64,000 nucleotides of DNA from Roseibacillus persicicus. GTDB lineage: Bacteria; Verrucomicrobiota; Verrucomicrobiia; Verrucomicrobiales; Akkermansiaceae. A program made the translations under genes and the position numbers. The stretch lies in NCBI RefSeq assembly GCF_014651675.1, contig NZ_BMXI01000006.1, positions 1 through 64,000 of the forward strand. Reading direction: 5' to 3'. A model generated the notes under the pieces. The model saw only the letters and a list, made by a program, of their open reading frames with translations, did not search any database and was not told the origin of the DNA. Shown here piece by piece: positions 37,265 to 46,160 of the stretch (the stretch's first letter is position 1; each line of letters begins with the position of its first letter).

Positions 37265-37310
37265 GTGAGAAGAAAAGCCCCTCCGAGTGGGTAATAATGC
37301 GGAGAACGGG

Positions 37311-37973
37311 ATGTCCAGCAAGCTAGAGAAATGGGGTTACGAGACTCATCGCGCGATCTTCGATACGGGGACAATCGAGCATTTTCGTCGGGAGGCTGAC
37401 CGAGTCGCTCAAGCTGCGGGTTCGGCCTGTGTCCGGCACTTGCGCTCGCGTTCGGAGGTTTTTGACGAACTGGCTCTTAGTGGGAGTTTTCTTCGCCTCT
37501 TGCCGCCGGGAGTCAGTCCAGTTAGAAGCATCCTTTTCGACAAAACCCCGGCCGAAAATTGGCCTGTTCCTTGGCATCAGGACCTGACGATTGCCGTGGT
37601 AGAGGAGAGAAGTGTGTCCGGTTACGGCCCTTGGTCGTTTAAGGACGGGTCGCCCCATGTCCAGCCACCGCTTTCACTTTTGGAGAATATGGCCACGATT
37701 CGTCTCCATCTGGACGAGACTCCGGCGGGAAATGGGGCCTTGCGCGTGAGTCCCGGAAGTCACCGGCGGGGTAAGCTGCCATCAGATTTGCTTAGAGAGT
37801 CTTTTATTGAGGAAAGCCAAACGTGCGAATGCCAGGCGGGGGATGTGCTCATGATGTCACCGCTGATTGTTCATTCCTCACGACGTTCGACAGCGCCCAA
37901 TCGACGAAGGGTTCTTCACTTTGAATATGCCCGTCGTGAGGATTTGGATCCGGAGCTTCATTGGTTTGAATGA
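37311..37973 (+). CDS. Phytanoyl-CoA dioxygenase (PhyH) family protein
   Basis: The product is 220 residues from the ATG at 37311, which has ggag about 10 bases upstream. The Fe(II)/2-oxoglutarate-type facial triad is visible: H and D in PWHQDLTIAVV, and the distal His in MSPLIVHSSRRST, with the Arg expected to bind 2-oxoglutarate in the segment RRRVLHFEYA. The core also has RLHLDETPAGNGALRVSPGS and HRRG after it. Members hydroxylate varied small molecules; the substrate cannot be assigned. No export signal was seen. It stands alone between rplQ and the ZIP gene. Confidence 0.85.
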   Translation: MSSKLEKWGYETHRAIFDTGTIEHFRREADRVAQAAGSACVRHLRSRSEVFDELALSGSFLRLLPPGVSPVRSILFDKTPAENWPVPWHQDLTIAVVEERSVSGYGPWSFKDGSPHVQPPLSLLENMATIRLHLDETPAGNGALRVSPGSHRRGKLPSDLLRESFIEESQTCECQAGDVLMMSPLIVHSSRRSTAPNRRRVLHFEYARREDLDPELHWFE

Positions 37974-38055
37974 GTTCGGGATTTATCCATCCGAAGGTCA
38001 TTGGGTTTTTCCTTTTTGTGAACTGTCGTTGCGAACCTCCTGCGAGCAATAAGTT

Positions 38056-38082
38056 TTGACAGTCGCAAAGGACGGGTAAGCT
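38056..38082 (+). promoter_or_regulatory. Possible promoter of the ZIP transporter
   Basis: A perfect TTGACA at 38056-38061 is followed after 15 bases by TAAGCT (38077-38082). The -35 is good, the spacer short and the -10 weak. It would give a short leader before the ATG at 38103. Confidence 0.35.
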
Positions 38083-38102
38083 TAGTCGCGATGGGAGAAA
38101 TC

Positions 38103-38825
38103 ATGGAGAGTTTGCCGGAATGGGTCGTCATCGTGATTCTGAGCCTGATGGCCGGGCTTCCGATGCCATTGGGGGCGATTCTTGCTCGCATCGAGCGCAT
38201 CCGCCCCTACTGGCTGGAAGATGAATTTCGCCATGCGGTGATCGCCTTTGGGGGAGGGGCTTTGGTTTCAGCCGTGGCCCTGGTTCTGGTGCCAGAGGGT
38301 GCGGCGAGCAATTCGATAGCGGTCGCGGCCCTGTGCTTCGGAGCAGGGGGGATTTTCTTTGCGCTGCTCGATATGTATCTGGCGCGCAATGAGAGCAAGG
38401 CCGGTCAATTGGTGGCGATGTTGTCTGATTTTGTCCCCGAGGCCTTGGCTCTGGGGACGGTCTTTGTGGCGACGCCAGAGGTTGCTATCTTGCTTGCTTC
38501 CCTCATTGCCTTGCAGAATCTGCCCGAGGGCTTCAATGCCTTTCGCGAGCTGCAGGAGGATGATTCATCCAAGCCCTGGCATCTCATTGGAGTGTTCTTC
38601 CTAATGGCGCTCTTGGGTCCGCTCTGTGCGCTCTCTGGACACTTCTTTTTACGAGAACAGGAGGCCTTGGTCGGTGGGATTCAGCTTTTTGCGGCAGGAG
38701 GAATTCTTTATCTAGTGATTCAGGATATCGCGCCACAAGCCCAGCTCAAGAATCACCACTTGCCCGGTTTGGGTGCTGTTGCGGGATTTTTGCTGGGTCT
38801 GGTGGGATATATGCTCACAAAATGA
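38103..38825 (+). CDS. ZIP family metal transporter
   Basis: The 240-residue inner-membrane protein has about eight membrane segments. The two metal-site helices of the ZIP family are present as SDFVPEALALG and ALQNLPEGFNAF, with a Pro-Glu pair in each, so it probably transports Zn2+ or another divalent metal into the cytoplasm. The ATG at 38103 is preferred because gggag lies 5 bases upstream; an ATG at 38091 is possible. Its stop codon is built into an intrinsic terminator. No metal regulator lies beside it. Confidence 0.85.
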   Translation: MESLPEWVVIVILSLMAGLPMPLGAILARIERIRPYWLEDEFRHAVIAFGGGALVSAVALVLVPEGAASNSIAVAALCFGAGGIFFALLDMYLARNESKAGQLVAMLSDFVPEALALGTVFVATPEVAILLASLIALQNLPEGFNAFRELQEDDSSKPWHLIGVFFLMALLGPLCALSGHFFLREQEALVGGIQLFAAGGILYLVIQDIAPQAQLKNHHLPGLGAVAGFLLGLVGYMLTK

Positions 38826-38834
38826 GCTTTTTTT
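38813..38834 (+). terminator. Terminator containing the ZIP stop codon
   Basis: The stem gctca / tgagc with loop caaaa is followed by seven T at 38828-38834. The TGA stop (38823-38825) is the first half of the right arm. Confidence 0.75.
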
Positions 38835-38881
38835 GCGGGATTGAACCGTTCTGGCGCATTGGGCGTGTCTTCTTTCACTAG

Positions 38882-38906
38882 ATTTCGCAATCGCGTGTTG
38901 CGAAAT
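38882..38906. promoter_or_regulatory. Perfect 9-bp inverted repeat upstream of cimA
   Basis: The arms atttcgcaa and ttgcgaaat are separated by tcgcgtg; no T-run follows. The position, 48 bases before the cimA ATG and after the ZIP terminator, suits an operator or leader structure. The binding protein is unknown. Confidence 0.45.
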
Positions 38907-38953
38907 GGAGGGGCTCCCGATAGCTTCCGCCTCTTTTCCACTCTTATTCACTG

Positions 38954-40519
38954 ATGAACAAAGCCGTCAACATCTACGACACGACTCTGCGCGATGGTAC
39001 GCAGGGAGAAGGATTCTCCTTATCGGGTTTGGACAAGATTCGATTGGCCGAGCGATTGGACGCCTTTGGGGTGGATTATATCGAAGGCGGTTGGCCAGGC
39101 TCGAATCCAAAGGATGTCGAGTTCTTTGAGGAGGCTAAGAAGTTGAAATTGAAGCACGCCAAGGTGGCTGCCTTCGGTTCGACCCGGCGAGCCGATTTGG
39201 CGGTGGAGGAAGATCCACAGATCAAGCTTTTGCTCGATGCCGAGACGCCCGTGGTCACTATTTTTGGCAAGACCTGGGCCCTCCATGTTCTGGAAGTCAT
39301 TCGCACGACTCTGGAGGAGAATTGCGCCATGATTCGCGATTCGGTCAAATACCTCAAGGGGGCTGGCCGTGAGGTGGTTTACGATGCGGAGCACTTCTTC
39401 GATGGCTACAAGGACGATCCCGAATATGCTCTTCAGACGCTGGAGGCGGCGGCTGAAGGAGGGGCCGATATCCTTGTGCTTTGTGATACCAATGGAGGCA
39501 CTTTGCCTGAGGAGGTAAAGGACATTTGCGGGGCGGTTGCCCGGCGAATCCCTGCGGTGCCTTTCGGAATCCACACCCACAATGACTGCGAGTTGGCGGT
39601 TGCCAACGCAATTGCCGCAGTTGAGGCCGGGGCAGTGCAAGTCCAGGGCACCATCAACGGCTATGGTGAGCGAACTGGCAATTGCAACCTGACGTCCGTG
39701 ATTCCTATTCTGCAGCTCAAAAAGGGGCTGGAGGTGGTGCCTGACCTAACCCAGATGAAGAACCTGTCCTTCTTTGTCGACGATCTCTCCAACAACCCGC
39801 ATTTTTCCCGCGCAGCCTTCATTGGGCGAACCGCGTTTTCCCACAAAGGGGGAATGCATGTGAATGCGGTGCAAAAGGTGGCTCACTCCTACGAACACAT
39901 TCGCCCGGAACTGGTTGGTAACGAGCAGATTATATTGGTCAGTGAACTCAGCGGGCAATCCAACATTTTGATTAAGGCTGAAGAGCTCGGCCTACCTCTG
40001 GAAAAGGGGAGCGAAGAGGCCAAGGAGGTGCTCAGCCGCGTCAAGGAGCTGGAAAAAGATGGCTATTCCTACGAGTCCGCCGGCGGTTCCCTGGAGTTGC
40101 TCATTCGGCGTGCTCTGGGATCGTACGAGAAAAAGTGGAGCCTTTCGGAGTATCACTGCTCGTTCCGCCAGTATCGTGACGGTCATAGCCCGGTCTGCGA
40201 TGGGGTTGTGAAGCTGGAGGTTGAAGGGGAACCTGCCTTCTGTGTTGCCGAGGGACATGGTGTGGTCAACGCCCTCGACAAGGCACTCCGCAAGGCACTT
40301 TTGCCATTCTATCCTGCCATCGAGGGCATTCGTCTCATCGACTATAAGGTGCGTATCATTGATGGCGAGGAAGCGACGGCGGCCAAGACCCGGGTGCTCA
40401 TCGTGCAATCCGATGGCGAGCGTTCGTGGGGGACGGTGGGTGTTTCCGATTCCATTATTGAGGCGAGCTGGATCGCGCTGACGGACGGAATCGATCTGTT
40501 TTTGCAGCGGCAGGGCTGA
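38954..40519 (+). CDS. cimA: Citramalate synthase
   Basis: This cytoplasmic enzyme condenses pyruvate with acetyl-CoA to (R)-citramalate, opening the threonine-independent route to isoleucine. The 521-residue product starts NKAVNIYDTTLRDGTQGEGF (DRDG-type metal-binding loop), has IEGGWPGSNPKD, the HTHNDCELAVANAI metal histidines, and a GYGERTGNCNL loop. The last 150 residues form the regulatory LeuA dimer domain. The GGWPGSNPKD region is the mark of CimA-type rather than LeuA-type enzymes. Its own operator-like repeat lies upstream. The gene stands alone. Confidence 0.92.
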   Translation: MNKAVNIYDTTLRDGTQGEGFSLSGLDKIRLAERLDAFGVDYIEGGWPGSNPKDVEFFEEAKKLKLKHAKVAAFGSTRRADLAVEEDPQIKLLLDAETPVVTIFGKTWALHVLEVIRTTLEENCAMIRDSVKYLKGAGREVVYDAEHFFDGYKDDPEYALQTLEAAAEGGADILVLCDTNGGTLPEEVKDICGAVARRIPAVPFGIHTHNDCELAVANAIAAVEAGAVQVQGTINGYGERTGNCNLTSVIPILQLKKGLEVVPDLTQMKNLSFFVDDLSNNPHFSRAAFIGRTAFSHKGGMHVNAVQKVAHSYEHIRPELVGNEQIILVSELSGQSNILIKAEELGLPLEKGSEEAKEVLSRVKELEKDGYSYESAGGSLELLIRRALGSYEKKWSLSEYHCSFRQYRDGHSPVCDGVVKLEVEGEPAFCVAEGHGVVNALDKALRKALLPFYPAIEGIRLIDYKVRIIDGEEATAAKTRVLIVQSDGERSWGTVGVSDSIIEASWIALTDGIDLFLQRQG

Positions 40520-40844
40520 GCTCTCGAGGTATTCAGAGGGAGCTGATACGTCGAAAAGACGTGATTCATTGGAATTCAGGAGGTTGTTAGAATCTTCTGA
40601 CGTGGAACAATTTTTTACATGTTCTACTCATTTGTCTGGTTGATATTTAAGAAGCCTTTAGTTGTCTTGGTAATATTTTACCGAATCCGTGCAATTGTTT
40701 GCAACGATCGGGAATTTTTTTCTAAGGCGACCGTCCAACAGGTGAAAACGACCAGAAAGCCGTGGGGCTGATTTTAAAATTATGACTTGGAAAAAGCTTT
40801 TATTTCGGCATTCTTAAAAAGTTCCCATTGTTATCTATCCAAGT
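40520..40844. other. AT-rich intergenic region
   Basis: The 325 bases hold no supported gene. The region is markedly AT-rich and probably carries the promoter of the lipoprotein gene; taatat at 40671-40676 could be a -10 element but has no matching -35. A weak agctc/gagct repeat follows cimA without a T-run. Confidence 0.4.
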
Positions 40845-41423
40845 ATGAAGAATATTAAATTGTTAGGAATTGTAGGAGTTGCCCTCGTCGCTTGCAGCTG
40901 TAGTTCATCGAATGTAGCCGTCAAGCAGACTGAGACCGAGAGTTCCTCCCTGCGTGCTTCCAACAGCGAAGAGCGATTGGCTCTGGAAATTCACAATGAA
41001 GTGAATCGTTACCGGACAGGCAAGGGCTTGAGCTCTTTGAAGTTCCATGCAGGACTTGGCCGGATGTCGAAGAAGCATTCGGACTACATGCGGGACAACG
41101 CCGGTTCCTTCTCGGTGGATGGCCGACTGATTTCTCACTATGGTTTCGATGGTCGCCGCACTTTGGCGGATCGGAAATACCGCATCGAGTCTCTCAGTGA
41201 GAACGTCATCGCAAGTTTCGATATGGGACAGGGGACTGACCTGGCGGCCAAAATGGTGCGTGGTTGGTTGAATTCTCCCAACCATAAGGCGAACCTTGAT
41301 TCGAAGTGGGAGCAGACTGGCATCGGAGTATCTTTCGACAAAGAAGGACGGGCATTCGTGACTCAGACCTTTGGTTCCGATCCATCCCAAGTGTTGACTG
41401 TTGGTGGTCCCTCCCAGTGGTAG
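40845..41423 (+). CDS. CAP-domain lipoprotein
   Basis: The 192-residue exported protein has a canonical lipobox (LVAC, Cys at residue 17) after MKNIKLLGIVGVALVAC. After a short Ser-rich linker the CAP/SCP domain (about 45-185) has IHNEVNRYRTGKGLSSLKF, then KKHSDYMRD, SENVIASF and WLNSPNHKANLDSKW, the usual motifs. In this family the conserved His and Glu residues bind Zn, and several members act as proteases or cell-wall-binding proteins. Lipidation would anchor it to a membrane. It converges on the TolC-like gene with 9 bases between stops. Confidence 0.85.
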   Translation: MKNIKLLGIVGVALVACSCSSSNVAVKQTETESSSLRASNSEERLALEIHNEVNRYRTGKGLSSLKFHAGLGRMSKKHSDYMRDNAGSFSVDGRLISHYGFDGRRTLADRKYRIESLSENVIASFDMGQGTDLAAKMVRGWLNSPNHKANLDSKWEQTGIGVSFDKEGRAFVTQTFGSDPSQVLTVGGPSQW

Positions 41424-41432
41424 GAATTCTCT

Positions 41433-42854
41433 TTAATATGAGCCACCGAGCGCCAGAAGGAGGTCGAGATGATTCTGGAGGCGCTGATTTTTTAAGGAAA
41501 TAAGGCTGGCGCGGGCATTGAGAGCACGCCGCTGGGCTTCCAGGACCTCCAGAATGCTGGGGCGATTTCCTTCGTCGAGTCCTTCCACAAAGTTGCTTTC
41601 AGCCCACTTTTCTGCAAGAGCAGTATTTTCCACTTCGGTGAGAAGATGCTGCTCTTGTTGCTTGAGGGAGGTGTCGGTTGCGAGGGCTGATTCCACTTCG
41701 CGAAGGGCGGTGAGTGCGTCGCGCTCGTAGAGGCGAATCTGATTTTCATTTTCAGCCAAAGACTGGCGGCTTCGGGCGGTCAGCTCTCCCCCCGAATAGA
41801 GATTTTGAGAAACGCTGGCAGCCAGTGAGGCGGCGAAGTTGCCAGGGTCGAGGATGTTGAGAAGGTCCGAAGACGAGCTGCCGCCGCTGCTGGTCAGGCG
41901 AAAGTTTGGTAGTAAGTTTTTGCGGGAGGCGTCCGCGCGCTTGGCGGATGCGAAAATCCGGAGGCGACGGGCGGAAAGGTCAGGTCGCCGCTCCAAGAGG
42001 TCAGAGGGGAGGCCTGCGCGGATATTGGGAATCGCGGGGAGATCTCCGCTTGCAACCACGTCGGCATCGGGGTAGCGGCCAAGAAGAAGTTGCAGTGATC
42101 GGGCCGCTTCGTCGCGGGCCAGTTGGCGGGATTTCAGCGAGCGTTCGGCCGACGCGATATTACTGCGGCCAAAGGCATCATCGAGGGGACGGAGCGTGCC
42201 CAGCTTGTAGCCGCGCTGAATGATTTGGTAATTTTGCTGGAATGACTTGAGGGTTTCGCGAGCGAGAACCAACTGTTTCTCGGCAGTGACGAGGTTGCAC
42301 CAGCTCTGGGCGGTGTTGATGGCCAGAGAAAGCCGGGCGGAGCGAAAGTCGGCAACGGCAGCTTCGTAGTCGGCAACAGTCGCCACCTCCAGGTCCCGCA
42401 GACGTCCCCAGACGTCGGGTTCCCAGGAGGCATTCAGGGATAGCCCGTAGGAATCGGAGACGTCGTCCTCGCTGAGTGAAACCGAGCTGTTTCCCGAGGC
42501 ACTGACACTCGGCAGGCGGTTGGCTCTACCGATAATCGTTCCTTCGCGGGCGGATTTGAGCCGGGCCGCGGTGGCCTGCAGATCGGGGTTTTTAGCGAGA
42601 GCTTCGGTAACGATCTGTCTCAATTGACGGTCTTTCAGGCTGGAAAGCCATCCGGTCGAAACGCGACTGTTCTGTCCACTCTGGGCCGCCGCGAATGCCG
42701 AGCGAATATTCAAAGAAATTCCTTCATTAGGGCGTTCCTGAGAGACTGGGTTGCAGGAGTTTACGGCTATAGAGAAAGCCAGAATGCCAACAAGTTTGTA
42801 GTGACTAAAATGTTGGAAGTTTTGTCTTCTGAGTTGCATTCTGTAATAAAACAT
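41433..42854 (-). CDS. TolC/NodT-type outer-membrane efflux lipoprotein
   Basis: The 473-residue product starts with an unusually long basic N-terminus, then a hydrophobic segment and a likely lipobox (AVNSC, near residue 34). The mature part shows the duplicated helical barrel of outer-membrane efflux channels: NPDLQATAARLKSAREG, then SWEPDVWGRLRDLE, and LYSGGELTARSRQSLAENEN. It probably forms a trimeric channel for an RND or ABC exporter encoded elsewhere, since no pump or adaptor gene lies beside it. The gene is divergent from the retropepsin gene, with only 18 bases between the start codons; the ATG five codons in (42839) is an alternative. Confidence 0.85.
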   Translation of the reverse strand: MFYYRMQLRRQNFQHFSHYKLVGILAFSIAVNSCNPVSQERPNEGISLNIRSAFAAAQSGQNSRVSTGWLSSLKDRQLRQIVTEALAKNPDLQATAARLKSAREGTIIGRANRLPSVSASGNSSVSLSEDDVSDSYGLSLNASWEPDVWGRLRDLEVATVADYEAAVADFRSARLSLAINTAQSWCNLVTAEKQLVLARETLKSFQQNYQIIQRGYKLGTLRPLDDAFGRSNIASAERSLKSRQLARDEAARSLQLLLGRYPDADVVASGDLPAIPNIRAGLPSDLLERRPDLSARRLRIFASAKRADASRKNLLPNFRLTSSGGSSSSDLLNILDPGNFAASLAASVSQNLYSGGELTARSRQSLAENENQIRLYERDALTALREVESALATDTSLKQQEQHLLTEVENTALAEKWAESNFVEGLDEGNRPSILEVLEAQRRALNARASLISLKNQRLQNHLDLLLALGGSY

Positions 42855-42872
42855 TCAGATACAGGGCACACG

Positions 42873-43610
42873 ATGAAATGGTTTCAACAAACGGCCGGAA
42901 TTCCTCTTATTTTTTTAATTCTAGCGGGAGGCAGCCTTTGTGGTGCTGAATCTGAAAAAGCATTGGATGAGATTGTCGAGGCAAAGGTTGCCCCGAAAGA
43001 AGAGGCGAAGTCATCCTCCGAGTCCGTCACAAAAACGGAAGAGGTGCCTCTGGAGTCTGGCAAGGACTCTGGGTCTGTTCCCAAAGAGGAACCCATCGAA
43101 AGTGCGCCCGTCGATGAAAAGACGGCCGAGGCGGCTGAAGAAGCCGAGGATAAGAAGCACGAGGAAGATCCGATGGAGGCGCGCCAGATCCTCGGATGGA
43201 AAGAGTGGGTCAAGGTGGGGACTAAGGCCGAGCAAATGAGAGCGAAGCTCGACAGTGGAGCCCGCACTTCGTCCTTGCACGCGGAGGATGTGGAAGAGTT
43301 TGAGAGAGACGGCCGGAGCTGGGTGCGATTCTCGATGCGCGATCCCGAAGAAGAAGACTCCAAGGCTATTTTAATCAAGGCCCCCGTTCAGCGCATTGCA
43401 AAGGTTAAGAATACCGATGGGACGATGGAGCGACGTTTCGTGGTGGAATTGGGTTTCGAGATGGGTGGCCGTCACCTGCGGGAGGAATTCACCCTCAATG
43501 ATCGGACTGGAATGACTTGTCCGATTTTGATCGGCCGCAACGCGTTGCGCCACCTTGGCTACGTTGACTGCAGCCGCGTCGATCTCGCTCCGAAGAAGAT
43601 TTTCAAGTGA
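42873..43610 (+). CDS. Retropepsin-like protease, RimK-operon type
   Basis: The product is 245 residues from the ATG at 42873, with a signal peptide (MKWFQQTAGIPLIFLI) and an acidic, Glu/Lys/Ser-rich linker to about residue 105. The C-terminal domain (about 105-240) belongs to the family once called ATP-dependent zinc proteases and now seen as retropepsin-like aspartic peptidases. It reads LGWKEWVKVG, then D127 in AKLDSGARTSSLHA and the ILIGRNAL strand. It lies 10 bases before the 7TM gene and then the ATP-grasp ligase gene, the usual order. A peptidase partner that reverses a peptide modification made by the ligase is the accepted inference. Confidence 0.85.
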   Translation: MKWFQQTAGIPLIFLILAGGSLCGAESEKALDEIVEAKVAPKEEAKSSSESVTKTEEVPLESGKDSGSVPKEEPIESAPVDEKTAEAAEEAEDKKHEEDPMEARQILGWKEWVKVGTKAEQMRAKLDSGARTSSLHAEDVEEFERDGRSWVRFSMRDPEEEDSKAILIKAPVQRIAKVKNTDGTMERRFVVELGFEMGGRHLREEFTLNDRTGMTCPILIGRNALRHLGYVDCSRVDLAPKKIFK

Positions 43611-43620
43611 GATTACCTTA

Positions 43621-45147
43621 ATGAAACGAAAAAGCGCGCTCCTCTGGGGTCTTGTGATTCTGCTGTGTGGCACAGCGGTTGGTTTGGCTGTTTATAAGAG
43701 CACGTCTTTGGGAGTGCCTTTTCTACCAGGCCAAAGGCAAAATGCGTGGACGGTTGAAGCGACGGTGCGCTTCGATGCCAATGGCCGTGAAGTCGAAGTT
43801 GAATTGGGGCTGCCGCCATTGAAGGAGAACTCGGAGGTCCGCCAGGAGGTGGCATCTCTGGGTTACGGATATCAGGAAAGGAATCTGGTTGGTCAAGGAC
43901 GACGGGGAATCTGGAGTGCTCGTTCGCGCTCTGGGGTTCAGCGGCTTTACTACCAAATCAGTCTCGCCGAAGAAGATTTGCGGTCGCTGGGAGAGATCAA
44001 GAGTTCCGCTCCCGAGGTGGAGCCCAGTCGCATTGGAGGAAGTGAGTCCGAGATGTTGGCGCGTGAAACCTTGCGAAAAGAATGCCGCGAGAAATCAGCC
44101 AACCCGGAAACCTTCGTTACCCAATTGTGGAGTCGCCTCTTCGGGGAAAGTTTGAGCCAAGAGGCAGGCTTTCTCCGTCGGAGCTACGAGGCCCGCATTG
44201 GGGAAGGGTGGGAGATGAGTCTCTTGCAGGACTTTTTGCAAATGGAGGGCATCGCCTATCGCAAGGCTTGGGGTGTCATTCTGAACGAGACCCTGGGATC
44301 TCAGAAACCCGTTCCGATGATTGAGTTCTATGATGGGCGGGACTGGGAAGCGGTCGAAGCTGTGGCCGCACGGGAGGCCGGTGAGCTGGTGGTATGGTCG
44401 CGGGGAGATTCGTTGTTGGACGTGCGGGGAGGTAATAATTCACAGGTCTTCTTTACCACCATTCGCAACATGGCACCCTTGGAGGCGACGGATGCGCTGC
44501 GCAATGCGCCGGCGTGGATCGGCTCGATTGCGGCATTGCCGGTTAACGAGCGACGGGTCTTTCGCTACATCGCCTTGATCCCGGTCGGGGCTTTCATGAT
44601 CGTGGTGCTGCGAAATCTGGTTGGCTTCAATATGTTGGGGACGTTCATGCCTGTCTTATTGGCGTTGTCTTTTCTCGAGATTCCCTTGGCTCCTGCTTTG
44701 CTTATGTTTTCCGCGCTGCTGGCGGCTGGACTATTCTTTCGTTTCTTTTTAAGTCGATTGAATTTGTTAGTCGTGCCGCGGGTTGCCGCGTGTGTGGTGG
44801 TGGTGAGCCTGCTGATGATTGTCTTCGGGCTGTTTAGTTGGCGGATGGGGCTCACGGTGGGGTTGGAAGTAACGGTCTTTCCCATGGTGGTGCTAGCGTG
44901 GACCATCGAACGGATGTCCATTCTCTGGGATGAGGAAGGCGCGGGTGCAGCCATGGTGCAGGCGGGAGGAAGCTTGGCCGCTGCGGTCTTGGCCTATCTC
45001 GTGATGCGCATTCGCACGGTCGATTACTGGGCCCAGTATTTTCCTGAACTTCTCTTGATTCTGCTCGCAGGGATTTTGCTCATCGGTCGCTATACGGGCT
45101 ATCGGATGTCTGAGCTGATTCGCTTCAAAAGCTTCGTGAAGTCATGA
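43621..45147 (+). CDS. Inactive transglutaminase-like protein with 7TM domain
   Basis: The 508-residue protein has an N-terminal membrane segment (about 6-27), a large extracytoplasmic part (about 35-325) and a C-terminal seven-helix membrane domain (about 330-495). The outer part is the inactive transglutaminase-like domain of the UUP1/InactTransglut family, whose members lack the catalytic Cys-His-Asp triad; none was found here. The gene overlaps the ATP-grasp gene by 4 bases (ATGA), so translation is coupled. It probably senses or presents the peptide handled by the other two operon members; the exact role is not known. Confidence 0.85.
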   Translation: MKRKSALLWGLVILLCGTAVGLAVYKSTSLGVPFLPGQRQNAWTVEATVRFDANGREVEVELGLPPLKENSEVRQEVASLGYGYQERNLVGQGRRGIWSARSRSGVQRLYYQISLAEEDLRSLGEIKSSAPEVEPSRIGGSESEMLARETLRKECREKSANPETFVTQLWSRLFGESLSQEAGFLRRSYEARIGEGWEMSLLQDFLQMEGIAYRKAWGVILNETLGSQKPVPMIEFYDGRDWEAVEAVAAREAGELVVWSRGDSLLDVRGGNNSQVFFTTIRNMAPLEATDALRNAPAWIGSIAALPVNERRVFRYIALIPVGAFMIVVLRNLVGFNMLGTFMPVLLALSFLEIPLAPALLMFSALLAAGLFFRFFLSRLNLLVVPRVAACVVVVSLLMIVFGLFSWRMGLTVGLEVTVFPMVVLAWTIERMSILWDEEGAGAAMVQAGGSLAAAVLAYLVMRIRTVDYWAQYFPELLLILLAGILLIGRYTGYRMSELIRFKSFVKS

Positions 45148-46160
45148 AAAGCAAGTGGTGGCATCGCTGGTTCCTCACCCCCGGAGAGTTGAATCGTCTG
45201 GGCGTGGTTGGGATCAATGCTCGCAATGGGCGATACCTGTTGCCGAATAATCCGCGAAAATTCTATCGCTCGGTGGACGACAAGGTCATGTCCAAGCGTC
45301 TGGCGATCGAGATGGATATTCCTGTGCCCGAACTCTACGGCACAATCGAGAGTCCCGGAGACTTGGGCAAAATCGCCAAGCTGGTGAAGGGGAAAGAAGC
45401 TTTTGTCATCAAGCCGGCCCGCGGAAGTGGTGGAAAGGGTGTCTTGGTGATCCAAGGACGCTCGGGTGATGCTTTTTTAAAAGGGAGCGGAACGTCGCTC
45501 ACGATGGAGGAGGTCCGCTTCCATGCTGCCAACATACTGGGTGGGCTTTTCAGTCTCGGTGGTCAGCGCGATGTCGCGATGGTGGAGCAGTATATTTCCT
45601 GCGCCGACGAAGTCATGGCGATGAGCTACCGTGGTGCGCCCGATGTTCGGGTGGTGATGCTGCACGGCTATCCGGTGATGGCGATGTTGCGGGTGGCGAC
45701 CAAGGAGTCGGATGGTCGCGCGAATCTGCACCAAGGGGCGATTGGAATCGGGATCGATTTGACGACAGGCATCACCCATCATGCGGTGTGCCATGGTCAT
45801 CCCATTGAGATTCATCCCGACCTGAATTCCGAGCTCTTGGGGCAGCAGATTCCCGATTGGGACACCGTGCTGAAGTTGGCGGGGCTTTGCTATGAGATGA
45901 CCGGCTTGGGCTATCTCGGAGCTGACATCATGATCGGCAAGGAAGTGGGGCCGATGATCATCGAGGTCAATGCGCGACCAGGCTTGGCCATTCAGTTGGC
46001 CAATGGGGAAGGATTGCGAACGCGCTTTCAAATCGTCCACGACGAGGCCCTCCGGATGCAGCGCACTGCATCATTGGAGGAGCGAATCGATTTCTCGCGG
46101 GGACCGCTGGTGCAGAAGGCGCTTCAGACCAAAGCTTCTTTGGCGGAAGCCGCGAGGTAG
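45144..46160 (+). CDS. Alpha-L-glutamate ligase-like protein (RimK family)
   Basis: The 338-residue ATP-grasp ligase is probably cytoplasmic. It has [17 protein letters not shown] (Gly-rich ATP loop), [32 protein letters not shown] and the metal-binding end [17 protein letters not shown]. It opens [20 protein letters not shown], like other members of the three-gene operon. RimK-type enzymes add glutamate to protein or peptide carboxyl groups; the acceptor here is unknown. The 3' end overlaps the 3' end of sdhB on the other strand by 37 bases. Confidence 0.88.
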   Translation: MKSKWWHRWFLTPGELNRLGVVGINARNGRYLLPNNPRKFYRSVDDKVMSKRLAIEMDIPVPELYGTIESPGDLGKIAKLVKGKEAFVIKPARGSGGKGVLVIQGRSGDAFLKGSGTSLTMEEVRFHAANILGGLFSLGGQRDVAMVEQYISCADEVMAMSYRGAPDVRVVMLHGYPVMAMLRVATKESDGRANLHQGAIGIGIDLTTGITHHAVCHGHPIEIHPDLNSELLGQQIPDWDTVLKLAGLCYEMTGLGYLGADIMIGKEVGPMIIEVNARPGLAIQLANGEGLRTRFQIVHDEALRMQRTASLEERIDFSRGPLVQKALQTKASLAEAAR

